A DNA stretch of 5,566 bases from Candidatus Zhuqueibacterota bacterium. Its GTDB lineage: Bacteria > Zhuqueibacterota > QNDG01. The DNA lies in contig QNDG01000136.1 of the NCBI GenBank assembly GCA_003645915.1, forward strand, positions 1 through 5,566, given 5' to 3'. This document shows positions 5,474 to 5,566 of this stretch, one piece after another. The position numbers and the translations under genes are program-made. The notes under the pieces were generated by a model. The model was not told where the DNA came from. It ran no database searches and saw only the letters and a program-made list of their open reading frames with translations. Every line of letters begins with the position of its first letter. The stretch's first letter is position 1.

Positions 5474-5503
5474 TTGTCAAATAGAATAAGATTTTAATAT
5501 AAA
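5474..5503 (+). promoter_or_regulatory. Sigma70-type promoter for the last gene
   Basis: TTGTCA at 5474-5479, an 18-base spacer, and TATAAA at 5498-5503 give five of six consensus matches in each box. Transcription would begin near 5510, just ahead of the Shine-Dalgarno AGGAG at 5516-5520. It begins 4 bases after the preceding gene ends. In such A/T-rich DNA a chance match is possible. Confidence 0.5.
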
Positions 5504-5526
5504 TATTTTAACGATAGGAGAAATAT

Positions 5527-5566
5527 ATGAAACATTTTCTTATTCCATTTTTTATTATACTATTTA
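5527..5566 (+). CDS. Start of a probable exported or membrane protein (cut by window end)
   Basis: Thirteen codons are visible: MKHFLIPFFIILF. A basic residue pair followed by an unbroken hydrophobic run is typical of a signal peptide, lipoprotein leader or first membrane segment. AGGAG at 5516-5520 lies 6 bases before the ATG, and a promoter lies directly upstream, so the gene is probably transcribed on its own. Nothing can be said about the mature protein. Confidence 0.65.
   Translation, partial: MKHFLIPFFIILF

Noticed and set aside
1..5566. CRISPR array, tRNA or rRNA gene
   Set aside because: No regularly spaced direct repeats of CRISPR length, no tRNA cloverleaf and no rRNA signature were seen.

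Overview
This is an AT-rich window (roughly 30% G+C by eye) with every credible gene on the + strand. Most genes have good Shine-Dalgarno sites (AGGA, AGGAG, AAGGAG) and the best promoters are sigma70-like. This points to a low-G+C bacterium that uses ribosome-binding sites; it argues against Bacteroidota, but the sequence alone does not fix the phylum. No photosynthesis genes are present, although two families best known from cyanobacteria and algal plastids (Ycf35 and Ycf46) are. The compact layout and a decayed transposon gene suggest an accessory or mobile region.

Positions 1-200 hold the control region. Short stop-terminated reading frames at 1-59 could be the tail of an upstream gene, but no frame can be chosen. 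Three copies of a 9-mer (64-106) form an operator-like array that runs into the -35 box of a near-consensus promoter (105-133).

Positions 201-4501 form a tight operon: a Ycf35-type DUF1257 protein (201-602), DUF2997 (614-814), a probable overlapping small cysteine-rich protein (768-944), a one-pass membrane/coiled-coil protein (961-1230), a divergent sigma-70-like factor (1230-1877), a Ycf46-type AAA+ ATPase (1870-3414), and a DUF3150-like protein (3473-4501). Genes overlap (TAATG at 1228-1232; 8 bases at 1870-1877) or lie close together, so they are probably co-expressed. Reasonable inference: the AAA+ protein is the energy-using core, DUF1257, DUF2997 and DUF3150 are its partners, the membrane protein is a possible anchor, and the sigma-like protein is a dedicated regulator. 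The function of the whole is not known to me.

Positions 4502-4926 contain no intact gene. They hold an out-of-frame continuation of the DUF3150-like gene beyond an A7 run, a degraded C-terminal piece of an IS200/IS605-type TnpB (about 4612-4800, clearly richer in G+C), a possible remnant of its RNA/right end, and a long hairpin that looks like a terminator (4878-4919).

Positions 4927-5469 encode a protein with an N-terminal zinc ribbon and a C-terminal GIY-YIG domain of the UPF0213/YhbQ type that has lost most expected catalytic residues. A new promoter (5474-5503) then leads into the first 13 codons of a gene for a probable exported or membrane protein (5527 to the window end).
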